Of a stretch of 64,000 nucleotides of DNA, positions 50,107 through 60,545 are shown one piece after another. Numbering within the stretch: the first letter of the stretch is position 1; each line of letters opens with the position of its first letter. This DNA comes from Owenia fusiformis (lineage: Eukaryota > Annelida > Polychaeta > Sabellida > Oweniidae). The stretch covers positions 29,650,684-29,714,683 of the forward strand of contig CAIIXF020000012.1 in the NCBI GenBank assembly GCA_903813345.2. Reading direction: 5' to 3'. The notes beneath the pieces were generated by a model. It was given only the letters and a program-made list of their open reading frames with translations. It did not search any database and was not told where the DNA came from. A program made the position numbers and the translations under genes.

Positions 50107-50701
50107 GTGAGTAATTTGAGTTCTTTGTTACAAATTGAGCCTAAACGAAACTACTCAAGGGAGAAGCAAATCTCAATTTATTGGGAAACTTAACAAGGCA
50201 TGAGAAAAGAATAAAAACATAATGTTTTTGGAGGAAACAACAGAGAAACAACTACAGGTACTTAATCGAATATCGTATCACTGATCAAGTGGTGCCCACT
50301 TTGACTGAATTCAAGGGGGGGGGGATTTAATATAGGGAATAATATAGATGGGAAGGGGGGGGGGACTGATTTGGGCAATACCATTGATCGTAAAACGTTA
50401 TCGTCGTACTGTTAATATTCATTTATTCTTTATATTTTATGACGGTCATTTGGTCTACATTACGATCAAATTAATGCACATTTAAAGAGTCATTGCAAAA
50501 AAGGCCACACAATAGCAACATTTATAAAGTAAACATCTGACGTATTTGAATCATTCAGGGAGCATCTCAAAAGTTCAGTGTAGGATTACTACCTGTTTTT
50601 GAACAGTTAACCTAAAGGCTGATGACCCCTCCCCCATAACTGTTCAAATATACTTGATTTTTCGATATCAGTCTTTTGATTGTATTATTCTTTGTTTAAA
50701 G

Positions 50702-50796
50702 AAAAATGAAGACAACACGTATGGTATTATGCCTTATGGCTGTGATGTTAGTGGTGTCAACAGTTACTGGACAACATTATGGAATAAATAAAAGGG
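50702..50796 (+). CDS. P2 exon 1: signal peptide exon of a small secreted precursor
   Basis: Putative acceptor TTTGTTTAAAG, then ATG at 50706. Thirty codons and one base to 50796, then donor GTAATTG. The product begins MKTTRMVLCLMAVMLVVSTV, a standard secretory signal with likely cleavage in TVTG-Q, then QHYGIN and KR, a dibasic site. It is joined in phase 1 to exon 2 at 51988. The same exon phase, donor and intron end occur in P1. Function unknown; the layout is that of a peptide precursor. The likely promoter is module B. Confidence 0.75.
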
Positions 50797-50938
50797 GTAA
50801 TTGTATTTCAACTCACTAGCGTACATAACATGGTATGTTTCCTTATGACTGTGATGCTACTGGTGTCAACAGTTACTGGACAACATTATGGAATAATTTA
50901 AAGGGGTTATTGCATTTCACCCTTTTTGATTTATACAT
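50721..50938. repeat. Tandem duplication of P2 exon 1 and its donor, 109-bp period
   Basis: ATGGTATTATGCCTTATGGC at 50721 recurs as ATGGTATGTTTCCTTATGAC at 50830. GTGTCAACAGTTACTGGACA, CATTATGGAATAA and the bases after the donor follow in both. Confidence 0.85.
50830..50901 (+). pseudogene. Broken duplicate of P2 exon 1
   Basis: The duplicated frame runs 23 codons (MVCFLMTVMLLVSTVTGQHY, then GII) and stops at TAA where P2 reads AAATAAAAGG in another register. The donor GGTAAT has become GGTTAT. It therefore cannot replace exon 1 as it stands. It could only be translated as a very short signal-peptide fragment, or be ignored within the intron. Confidence 0.8.
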
Positions 50939-51987
50939 AATACGTGACATAAAAGTAAAAAGTCGTATCATGTGACATCAGAAAAAGGTGTATTTAAATC
51001 TGAAACGAAAAAAACTAAACGAAAAAATCTAATTATATAATCTTGTTCCTATTAGAACTTTCTCAATACGAGAGTGGTAAATGTAAAAGTGAACAATAAA
51101 ACAAATATTCCATACTATTTTCGGTGAATACCTGTTGCCCTTTTACGGATTGTGCAAGGTGCATTGCATTCCCCTGGCCCTTCGGTCTTCGGTCTTGCTA
51201 GAATCATTGAGAAATAGAGAGGTATTTACTGTACCTCAATAGTTTGAAATATTTGTATGATATCTTATTGGAATACCAAGCAATGATAGATAAAAAGGAG
51301 TTTACCAATTGTATTTTCGCGATGGCATTACCATTTTTTTTAAAAAATTTTTTCTAATTCTTATGATATTATTAATATTACGTCATACTTACCTGTATAC
51401 CTCTTGTTCTCATTTTTGAAAAATCTACTGAGGAATAAAGAAACATGTTTAGATTTTCAAACGTATTTTATTAGTTCTTCTTATTTTTACTTATATATAC
51501 ATATGATATATATATATATATATATTACAGAGGAAAATATGATATTGACCTTGGGCAATATCATATTGACACTCGGTCGCTGGGCTCCCTCAGTCAATTT
51601 CATATTACCTTTGGTCAATATCATATTGTCCCTCGGAATAAAAAATATTCAATTCTGACCAGAAATAACCCATTTATTCCACAATACATCCGTCTTTACT
51701 ATTGTAATTCCAAATAAAATAGATTTTCCCGGGTACAATACGACTTTTTCATGTAATACGATTCAATACAATTTTTATTCCTTCATATTTTCGGAGTGAA
51801 AAGAGAGAGACAAGTGAAATGTTTCATTGACCATTTTATAAAATGCTATAGCTGAAATACAAGATGGGGCAAAACGGGACATTGATCACATTCTATTCAC
51901 AAGAGTGTATATTATTAATGAGTCTAACATTTGTTGATGCATGTTTGTAGTTTAATTCGAATATTTCAAATGACCTTTCTTATTCAG
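50902..51987 (+). other. P2 intron with TA microsatellite and short repeats
   Basis: Contains a TA run near 51500-51525 and four units around TTGGTCAATATCATATTG (51535-51640), which can pair with each other as small inverted repeats. The intron ends CCTTTCTTATTCAG, the same as P1. Confidence 0.7.
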
Positions 51988-52097
51988 ATGATGGAAGTGA
52001 TGCTATGATCGACGATACTCAGGAAGAAGATTCTAGCATTAAAAGGAACGTCCCGCAAGATGGCATTGAGGCCAGCAGACCAACATGGGCCCTCTAA
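51988..52097 (+). CDS. P2 exon 2: processed-peptide exon
   Basis: Continues phase 1 from exon 1 to give a 66-residue precursor. It reads DDGSDAMIDDTQEEDSSI, KR, then NVPQDGIEASRPTWAL and TAA. The layout is signal, short QHYGIN peptide, KR, acidic spacer, KR, C-terminal 16-residue peptide with no cysteine and no amidation glycine. Acidic spacers between dibasic sites are typical of prohormone-type precursors, which is the best functional guess. AATAAA lies at 52184-52189. The P1 counterpart shows a 5-base deletion in the last peptide. Confidence 0.75.
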
Positions 52098-52199
52098 GAG
52101 CAGTCATTTTTTGACGGCTTCTAAAGATATTCCTAGCAAACAAGATAAATTTAGTTCTCTGAAACACAATAGTTAATCTCTCAAATAAATCGCAAATGT

Positions 52200-53710
52200 G
52201 CTAACCTCTTTTAAAGAATGGCTTTGTGTAGTTATGCGTCAAGCAGGGCTCCATGTATCAAAGAGGGCTGTTTTGTAAAGATAACTACTTTCACTTTGAA
52301 CCATATTTTTGCATTAGACTTACAGAAGTTGGGCAAGTAGGGTCACTTTTGGGGGAAGTGCCGCCGGAATATCAATGACCAGAGAGGTCAGCAGGCAGGC
52401 TCGCTGGTGGGAGTGCGGGCGGGCGGGCGGGCTGGCAGGCAGACACGGTTGGAGTATTAGTATTAGAGTTTGAGGTCTAGTAGGATTCTTCGACATTTTT
52501 GCTTTTCTGACTTCACCACAAATACACTTGTGTTTAAGCTATCCCCCGAGTGACCGAGTCCTACCTATTGCACTCCCGGTGTATTATGAAGATGAAGTTT
52601 GAAAATAAAGACGTTTGTATATTTTATCTCATAATGCATAAATTAGGGATCCCCTGAATAGTTATTGATTGGCGTGTATCGAATATCGTATTGAAGATAT
52701 GAAATATCTTTAAGCACAAGTGCCAAAGAGAGAGGGCCAAAACTGTGAAGAAACCTAGTAAGAAAAACAAACTCTATTTATTTATCAAGTGTAAAGCTGT
52801 CAGAAGAAAACTAGACCTTATATGTCTTACACCTCCTACCCGCTCCAATTGAGAGCCAATATCACAATCCATGCCAGGACCAGAACATCAAGGGACATTT
52901 CATTAATACTGAAGTCATTGCAATACTTGTGAAAAAAGTGTTGAAATTGATAGCCAAGATTCACAACATCAAAAATACCCCTCATGCCACATATTTTGGA
53001 CACTGTTTCTTTTTATTTCTATACATTACAAAGCGTTGCGCTTTTAATTAACATGACACTCATTAGATATTAAAGATAGCTTTGGCTAGAGGTCGCATCT
53101 CGTTTATTAATTATTAAGGCCAGGACCCATTGAAATACATCAGATAAATTTCCAGTTGTGTAAATTTACGCATCATTTATGCACATCGGTAATGACGTAT
53201 GCCTACAGATGCCTGTCTGAGTTCATTTGGATTACTAGAGTATAGTACATAAAATCGTAAAGACTTAGACTTAATGACATGTTGAAAAAACTTTCGATTG
53301 ATTGAATGCGTTAATTTTCACCATTCAAACCTCTATATGTGAGGAGCCTCGAAATGTGGCCTGAAAAGGTATGAACTAATGCATGGAACCTATCGAAAGT
53401 TGAACATGTTTTTAAAACCTGTAATGACGTTTAAGAAGGTGTTCACTGTATAGACGACGTAGCCAGAATGATTTCGTCTCTCCTAAACACTACACACCTA
53501 TTCACTCACTCATGTTCTACTCGCATTCGAAAATAGCGTTCGATTTTCGTAACGCTTAAAGCTACACTCTGTAGTAATATGTAGAAATAATTTATATTCT
53601 AATTCGTTACCGGGGCTTCACATAAATCATGATATCATTTTTTGAAAAGAACAAAAACAATTTTTCTTGATTTTATATAATTCTAAAAACCATGATGTAC
53701 TGAAATATCA
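52200..53710. other. Intergenic, nothing recognised
   Basis: A short GGCGGGCGGGCGGGCTGGCA tract near 52410-52440 is the only feature noted. Confidence 0.4.
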
Positions 53711-53713
53711 CTA

Positions 53714-53857
53714 ATGCATTCGTCACATATGCTCCGATCCATCGACCGGCGCCCGGTCGATTGAGTGTTTTGTTCAATATTGTATTCAATTTTGAACAAA
53801 ATACTTAATCGGCCGGGCGCCGTAGTGAAAGTCGGAGCAAATGTGACCCAGGCATAA
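53714..53857. mobile_element. Hairpin MITE, CACATTTGCTCCGAT family, copy 2
   Basis: Arms CACATATGCTCCGATCCATC and GGAGCAAATGTGACCCAGGC surround inverted CGGCGCCCGG and CCGGGCGCCG blocks and a central TTGTTCAATATTGTATTCAA. Confidence 0.85.
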
Positions 53858-53860
53858 CTT

Positions 53861-54003
53861 ATGCCTGGGTCACATTTGCCCCGATCCATTGGCCGGCGCC
53901 CGGCCGATTGAGTATTTTGTTCAATATTGTATTTAATTTTGAACAAAATACTCAATCGTCCGGGCGCCGTAGTGAAAATCGGAGCAAATGTGACCAAGGC
54001 ATT
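53861..54003. mobile_element. Hairpin MITE, CACATTTGCTCCGAT family, copy 3
   Basis: Lies back to back with copy 2, separated by a few bases. Starts ATGCCTGGGTCACATTTGCC and ends GGAGCAAATGTGACCAAGGC. Confidence 0.85.
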
Positions 54004-55220
54004 ATATTATTCACGCGTGCATATGAGAACCATTGGTCAGTATCAAGCGAAGGTAACGGCCGTAACCATCGCATCTAAGATTGCGAACGCTAATTGTCGA
54101 TTTAGATGAGTTGTAGGCACATTTTTTCTCACAAACGTATATCAGTATCATATGTTTTAGAAAATGTACATGTCTGCGAAAAAATAGCTCAGAAGACAAC
54201 AGAATCGTCGATTTAACTCCTCACTTTTAAAGTTACATAAACGGTATGGGTTAAAAGTGCGGATCTTAACTGTTTTTCGAAATACCGTTCATGTAACTTA
54301 GTGAGGAATTAATCGAGTGGATCACCAGTGTGTCACAGACATGTGGACTGAACTCTGCCATGATGACAATTGCTAGAAATGTGCAATACGGATACTAGTT
54401 TTAACCTTTAAATTGCCCTCAAAATGACAAGAATTGCTCTCTCAATAACCTTTACCCACATACTTTGATACATTGTATCTTTTTTCAGGGACACCCCTTG
54501 ATTGGGAAACTTTGCAATCTTATGAAATTTTCCACAATGAACAGCATGGAATGGTATATAACATGATAGGATGGCAATGCTACGTGTATGAGTTTAGAGG
54601 GGGGTGCATATACATATGAAACACCCTGTATATTGCATAACATCACCATGTATATCCCAAATTATGGCATATTCTATACTTTCTATACTTTCGAACTGCT
54701 TTTTTAATGATACTTTACATAACATTACATAACAAAAGAACTCGCATAGGGGTAGCATTTACCCAGTTCGTTTTGAAGATGGCTTTCTCATCTTTATCCT
54801 ACTTGGGGCTTAGATGGGGTTCAAATCCTGGAGGAGGAAGGGGTGTCGTGCCCATCTGTTGAACACCTAGTCTTTCGTTGGCTACCAAGTCGTATAATCT
54901 CCCGTTGTCAATATCCTGAGGGTCACCGGGGGGGGGGGGGGGGGGGGCCATGGACATTGCTTAAATATACTTGGTTAATAGCCCAGAAACCTTAATTTTT
55001 CATAGTTAAAATCAGAATCTCCATACACAAATCAATTCATCTTAATCAGAGTGATCAAAATCTGAAACAGTTTTGTTGTAATTAAAATTACATTAAACTT
55101 ACATTAACATTGATAACCCCTCAATAACGGGCACCATATGGGACGTGAGATGGCAAAGATTTTCTGCTAATGTTATAAAATGTAATAATGTTTTGGTACT
55201 ACTTTACTTTGTATCTGAAA
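54004..55220. other. Intergenic; a G run and an isolated MITE end
   Basis: A run of more than 20 G near 54930-54951 and GAAACACCCTGTA at 54618-54630, the same end sequence that borders the promoter modules. No gene supported. Confidence 0.4.
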
Positions 55221-55222
55221 TA

Positions 55223-55625
55223 CAGGGTGCTTGATCTGTTGGGATCCAAAGCCCATGTCCAACGTATAATGTTTGCAAAAATGAAAGTTCCACCTAGAAA
55301 CGTGAAAAGTCACAAAAGTTAAATTTTCTGTAAAAGTTAAGTTTTATTTGAACTTCAAGCCTTACACTTACCAGGAATTTTCATCTCAAGGGAAGGTAGT
55401 CCACCGAGATTGTTACCTTTCTACAAAATGACGACGATTTGAAAATACACTAATTTTGCTGATTTTGACAATTTCTTTCATTGAGGTAGAGGCACAAGTC
55501 TTCAGTGGGAAATGATGTTGCGAGGGAATGTTCCTGAATAAATCAAATTTTAGGTACGTCCTCCTGCACTCTTATTTCCCACAGAAGGACCTATGGGTAG
55601 AGGTTTGTATACTTGAAACACCCAG
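55223..55625. mobile_element. 403-bp mariner-like MITE abutting promoter C
   Basis: Starts CAGGGTGCTTGATC after TA and ends TTGAAACACCCAG before TA. The same element, split by a palindrome, abuts promoter A (15895-19590). Confidence 0.6.
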
Positions 55626-55789
55626 TAATACGCCGTGCAAAAACCGAATGAATCAATACGCCGCGGAAGGATTAATGAGTTATGCAACCTTTTAAAATTA
55701 TATAAACCACAGAAATTCATTCGATTAACAGAAAACAAACGAATGGTCCAGGTGTCAACTCGCATCTCACTGTATCGCTAAGGAACGAG
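55615..55789 (+). promoter_or_regulatory. Promoter module C with noncoding first exon (vWA gene)
   Basis: The box CGAATGAATCAATACGCCGC, then GGAAGGATTAATGAGTTATG, a TATA box at 55699-55706, and a donor GTAAGTAG after 55789, 90 bases from the TATA start. The exon end GTCAACTCGCATCTCACTGT, then ATCGCTAAGGAACGAG, differs from module A at only two positions. The vWA start exon follows 0.4 kb downstream. Confidence 0.75.
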
Positions 55790-56193
55790 GTAAGTAGTAA
55801 GAACCGTTGGACTGTTGGAAAATGGGCGTGACATGGCATGATGAAAGCACAACTAAAAATTGGGCCATTCTTTCCAAAATTACTTTCATCTCCTCTCTAT
55901 CCCTTCTTATCGTCTGAATTGTGCTTGCATGATTTATGGATAAATACTATCTTACTAGTGCCGCTCTAAATTCATAAAAACAACATATTCTTGACGAGTA
56001 AGTGGAACAAAGATAAGAAATCGAAATATTTTGATATGTAACGATTTTTACGATAGTTATAGTAATTTAGGGTAGGAGTTACTTGTAAGGAATTCCCTTT
56101 TGAAATCTTTATTACTGCATTCTCATATAAACCGCCAAATTTATATTTTTAAATATTTTAAAGTTATTTTCTATTTTTGTGATTTTTATTTAG

Positions 56194-56273
56194 AAGTGTC
56201 AATATGCTGAAGCTAATAACACTAGGGTGTATATTAGCACTGGGCTCGGTTGTGTATGGCCAGAAGATAGAAT
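56194..56273 (+). CDS. vWA gene exon 2: signal peptide
   Basis: Acceptor TTTTTATTTAG, ATG at 56204, donor GTAAGT after 56273 in phase 1. It encodes MLKLITLGCILALGSVVYGQ and KIE. The hydrophobic core and GSVVYG-Q end make a good secretory signal. It is the first coding exon of a five-exon model (noncoding exon in module C, then 56204-56273, 56550-56686, 60049-60538 and 61970-62073) totalling 801 coding bases, a whole number of codons, 266 residues. The exact sum and matching phases at every joint support the model. Confidence 0.7.
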
Positions 56274-56391
56274 GTAAGTTTTTAATTATTCGGAAGTAAT
56301 GTCAATTCCATAAAACTACAATAAGACAGGATATTTGCTTTGGTTATTTCAAGATCTGATGAGTTTCAAATTCGTCAATTACGTTTCACGT

Positions 56392-56533
56392 ATGCCGTGG
56401 TCACATTTGCTCCGATTTTCACAACGGCGCCCGGCCAATTGAGTATTTTGTTCAAAATTGAATACAACATTGAGCAAAACACTCAAACGGCCGGGCACCG
56501 GCCGATGGATCAGAGCAAATGTGACCCAGGCAT
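56392..56533. mobile_element. Hairpin MITE, CACATTTGCTCCGAT family, copy 4, in vWA intron
   Basis: Starts TGGTCACATTTGCTCCGATT and ends GAGCAAATGTGACCCAGGC, with inverted CGGCGCCCGGCC and CGGCCGGGCACCG blocks. It ends about 15 bases before the acceptor of the next exon. Confidence 0.85.
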
Positions 56534-56549
56534 TATGTTTTCTTTATAG

Positions 56550-56686
56550 CGGGGTGTGGTGTTGATATTGTCGTTATGCTGGATATATCCTGTAATATCA
56601 CTTCGAAAAACAAGGCAATCATGCTTGAGTTTATGGTTGACTTTGCAAATGCCTTGGATATAGGACCTTCACCGGAGAAAGCACAA
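56550..56686 (+). CDS. vWA gene exon 3: first half of the vWA domain
   Basis: Acceptor TTTCTTTATAG, 137 bases, donor GTAGGA after GCACAA. It encodes CGVDIVVMLDISCNITSKNK and on to FMVDFANALDIGPSPEKAQ, which is beta-strand 1, the MIDAS loop and helix 1 of a von Willebrand factor A domain. In active MIDAS sites the loop is D-x-S-x-S; here it is D-I-S-C-N, so the second serine is lost. Spliced in phase 0 to exon 4 it continues AQ-MGLVTF, exactly where the next vWA strand belongs. Reading through the donor also gives a vWA-like strand (see findings). vWA domains of secreted proteins usually bind matrix or other proteins. Confidence 0.7.
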
Positions 56687-56738
56687 GTAGGATTTATAAG
56701 ATTTTCATCGGTGTTGGTTACTCATTTTATTCACATAT

Positions 56739-56895
56739 CAGGTCCGTAGCCAAGATTTGCCAAGGGAGGGGGAGAGGGGTTTACTTGCAAGAAAAAGTAT
56801 GCCCCAAAAATGCCCAAAATCATTTGAAAAGAATGGTGACGACTGCATGATTTTGAAAGAAGATTGGCCGGAGGGGGGGGGGGGGGGGTTGAAGT
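56739..56895. mobile_element. Truncated hAT-like MITE in vWA intron
   Basis: Left end CAGGTCCGTAGCCAAGATTT matches the family at 36232-36443. The right end lacks the inverted partner and stops after a long G run. Confidence 0.6.
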
Positions 56896-57027
56896 AATTG
56901 AATACTTCAGCATGGGGTGATTTTCAAGAATTATTTAAAATATCATCACAGTATAGTATGCACAATTACTTCACATGAAATTTATATTTTAAGAGAACAT
57001 CGGAACTAGCGAAAAAGCTAAACAGAA

Positions 57028-59992
57028 TATTAGGCGATCAGCCTGGGGGGGTTGGTCGGTACCAAATCAGGAGAATAATGGCCATGGTGATTTTTGGGAA
57101 GGTCTAGACCCCTAGAGTAAGAAAATATGTGATAGCATTGCAGAAGTGGTAGCTTAATAAGTGTTATCCCCCATTTTTCAAAATGACCGCCGGTGCGCTT
57201 GCTACCAAATAAAAGAAGTTATATCTAAGCATATTGAGAGGCAAAATCAGTGATTTTAGGGTCTAATTCTGGGTTTTAGGGGTCAATGATTTGAGTTATG
57301 CCTAAATCCAGGTCATCAAAACACTAATTCATATGAAAATCCAAGATAGCCACCAAATTTGGTTCAAAAACAAATATGTACTCATGATACAAACTCAAAA
57401 AACGTTTCAACATGAATTTGAAGAGTTTTAGAAGAGGTTTTAGAGTCTAAAGATTTTATTCATGTCTAAAGCTATGTCATCAAAGGATTACTTTATATTG
57501 AAATCCAATATGGCCGCAAAATAGGTGCCAAAACGAATATGTCATTACAGTATTGGCATACGTGTAAGCTCAAGGAACAGATAAAGCAATTTTGTAGACA
57601 ATGCAAGGGTTTAGGGGTCAAGGATTTCATTATGCCTCATGTAAGTCAAAGTCAGCAAAGAATTGCTTTATATGGAAATCCAAGATGGCCACCAAAATGA
57701 AAATGTAACTACATGTATTGATATAAGCTCAAAGAACAGATAAAAATTTTGTAGACCATGAAAGTGTTAGGGGATCAATGATTTTATTGTCTTAGTCATC
57801 AAATAACTTGATGTGGAAATCGAAGATGGCTGCCGAAATGAATATGTTACTGTTAATATGTGTTCAAAGTGGTTTTGGAGACCATGTCTAGATTTCAATG
57901 GTCGAGAACTTTAATTATGTCTAAAACTTAGTAATCAAATTATTCTTTTATTTGGATATTCAGGATGGCAACCAAAATGGCTGCCAAAAGACTAAGTAAT
58001 TTTGGAATACATTTATTTGAATATCCAAGATGGCCCTGATAGGAAGTACCATCTCAATTGTACCCTCTTCATCGCAGCAATGAACTGGATTGTGAAAGCA
58101 GAAGAGTCCAAGTAAAGAGGTCTCAAAGTGAATGATGACACAAAACATCCTTCTTGCCAAGCCTTTATGGACATCATCACTGTTATGACCTAGTCATTCC
58201 CTGGAGCACAACAGATTCTAAGCTGCCTCGAGATGATGGCCAATTGGGCATGTATCTAGTGCAATCCAAGGAATCTTTTCAGCTGAGTGGTATACAAAGG
58301 CAGCTAATGTGCAATTATTCTTACTATCCATGATGAGATAATTGAATATCTAGGAAAATATTTTGATGAGTTTTTTAAAGATATCAACAGCATCTGTGAG
58401 AACTAGAAAAATGAATGAAAGCTATTGACCTTAGCCATGTAGGGAGTTGGTTCAAAGTCTCATACTTTCAGTTTGGTGTTATTCTCCTATGACTTTTCCA
58501 ACTATGTAACTTCCATTACAACAACAGAGGCTGAGGAGAAAGAGCAACATCAACAGAGTAAGAAGGGGTGACTTGCAAAGGTTACCTGGGAGTAGATAGG
58601 CAACTTTGGTTTCAATAATCTCAAACAAACACACACCCCAAAATAAAGTATTTTAGCACTCTGGGAATCAGCTCTTGACAATGGACCAAGTTAAATTTTG
58701 GTGTATCCCGAAAGCTCTAATTGACTCTAATTCCAAGAAAAAAGAAAAAGAGAAAAACAAAGAAAATGAAAAGACAAAGAAAACACATATTGAGAAAACA
58801 CAAATAAAGCAAGAAAATTGAAAGGCAGCAAAGAAAACAAAAGAAATAAAACAAAAAACAAAGGCAAAAATGAAAACAACAAAGAACACTGAAAAATATA
58901 GGGGTTATAACAGATAAAGAGAGAAATAAGCTAGAAAATAGGAAAAAACTTAACCAACAGCCAATTTGGCAGCGATTTTGGCAGCCATCTTTGATTTTCA
59001 TCAAGACAACAATTTAACAATTAAAGTAAAAAGAAAAAAATTCAATGGTAACTGAAATCCTCAATCCCTAGATCCTAGTAAACTAGTCAATGATACCACA
59101 ATCACTTGCCAACATCCTCTGTTAATGCTTAAAGATATACATGTATGTACATGTAAATATTCATTTTGGCAGCCATTTTGAATTTTAATATGAGGAAAGG
59201 TTAAGATGACTTTGGTAAAGGCTAAATCGAAAATATTTTCCCCTGAAATGTAGTTTCAGATATCTATTACGTACATTACATTTCCAATTTTTCTATGTGT
59301 GTATCCATTTTGGCAGCCATTTCAAATTTCTATACAAAGGTATTCTTTAATCACCTAGATTTATCCATGGATGGAATCTGTATTAACCTCTAAAACCCTA
59401 TCATGGTCTGCAAAAGCACTTTTTTACTGTTCTTTGAGTTGATATAAATAGTTTACATATTCATTTTGGCACTCATTTTGGTGGCCATCTTGGAATTTCA
59501 TATAAAGGATATCTACTATTTCTTAAATTTATACACAAATAAAATCCTCGGCCTCTTAAACCTATTCATGGTCTCCAAAGTCACTTTTTAACCGTTCTTT
59601 GAGCTTTTTTTTTTTATCTTATATCAATAGTAACATATTTGTTTTGAGACCCATTTTGGTGGCCATCTTGGATTTCCATATAAAGCAATTTTTTGATGAC
59701 TTAGATTTTGACATAAATGAAATCCTTGACCCCTAAAACCCAGAAATAGACTTCAAAATCACTGTTTTTGCCTCTCATTGTACTAAGATATGATTTCTTT
59801 TATTTGGTAAAAAGCGCAATAGCAGCCATTTTGAAAAATGGGCGATAACACCCATAAGCTACCACTCCTGCAATGCTATCACATATTTTCTTACTCTGGA
59901 AGTATTTACCTTGCTAAAAATCACTATGAGCATTATTCCCCTAACTTGGTACCGATAACCTAAATTTGGGGGTGAAGCTGATGGCCTATATG
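57028..59992. repeat. 3-kb palindromic element in vWA intron
   Basis: The outer arms match in inversion (GGCGATCAGCCTGGGGG and GTAAGAAAATATGTGATAGC at left; their complements at 59840-59992). Both arms hold roughly 110-bp units with TATGGAAATCCAAGATGGCC and ACCAAAATG. The centre is near 58500. The low-complexity open frames on the minus strand around 58670-59004 are artefacts. Confidence 0.75.
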
Positions 59993-60048
59993 TTTCAATT
60001 GTAGAATATTTCTGGCTCATAACCCCATTTGCTTTTAATTGATTTTAG

Positions 60049-60538
60049 ATGGGTCTTGTAACATTCGATAACTTTGTCTATGAAGAATTCTTCTTGAATA
60101 CGTACAACTCGTCGAGTCAAATTGCAAGTCACATTGAAAGAATGGATATTCACCCCGATAATGATAATATGACGAGATGTGGTCGTAGACGAGATTTAGC
60201 CCTCATATCAGCTAAAACATTGCAACTCACAAGTGATCAGGGTATTCGGGATCCAATGGGTATAGAGAATCCACCAATAAAACAGGAAGTACTGATTATC
60301 ACTACTGACGGTGTTACGCTTCCTAAATATTTTGCCCCGGATACCATAAAAGAAGGAGGGGCGCTCAAACAAGATACAAGAGCTGAGGTATTCGTGATTT
60401 CTTTATCAATCGAGGAATCTAAAGACGGTATTGATGAATTCTCCGCCATTGCCAGTCAGCCTACCGACGATTTCCTTATCAAGAATGATTTCGACACATT
60501 ACTTCCTTCCCTGGAAAAAAACCTGGGATGTTTCTGTG
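60049..60538 (+). CDS. vWA gene exon 4: second half of the vWA domain
   Basis: Acceptor TTGATTTTAG; 163 codons and one base; donor GTAAGTA. It contains MGLVTFDNFVYEEFFLNTYN, then CGRRRDLALISAKTLQL, then KQEVLIITTDGVT, GGALKQDTRAEVFVISLSIE, DEFSAIASQPTDDFLIKNDF and LEKNLGCFCG. The order matches vWA strands 2-6 and helices. The MIDAS threonine position (usually G-x-T-x-T) reads GRRRDL, while the aspartate in TTDG is kept, so metal binding is doubtful. The length of the combined domain (about 200 residues) is normal, with a short insert after LTSDQGIR. A mariner element begins five bases into the donor intron. Confidence 0.8.
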
Positions 60539-60545
60539 GTAAGTA

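Noticed and set aside
58668-59004. Phenylalanine-rich frames resembling membrane proteins on the minus strand
   Set aside because: The DNA is an A-rich AAAGAAAA-type low-complexity tract near the palindrome centre.
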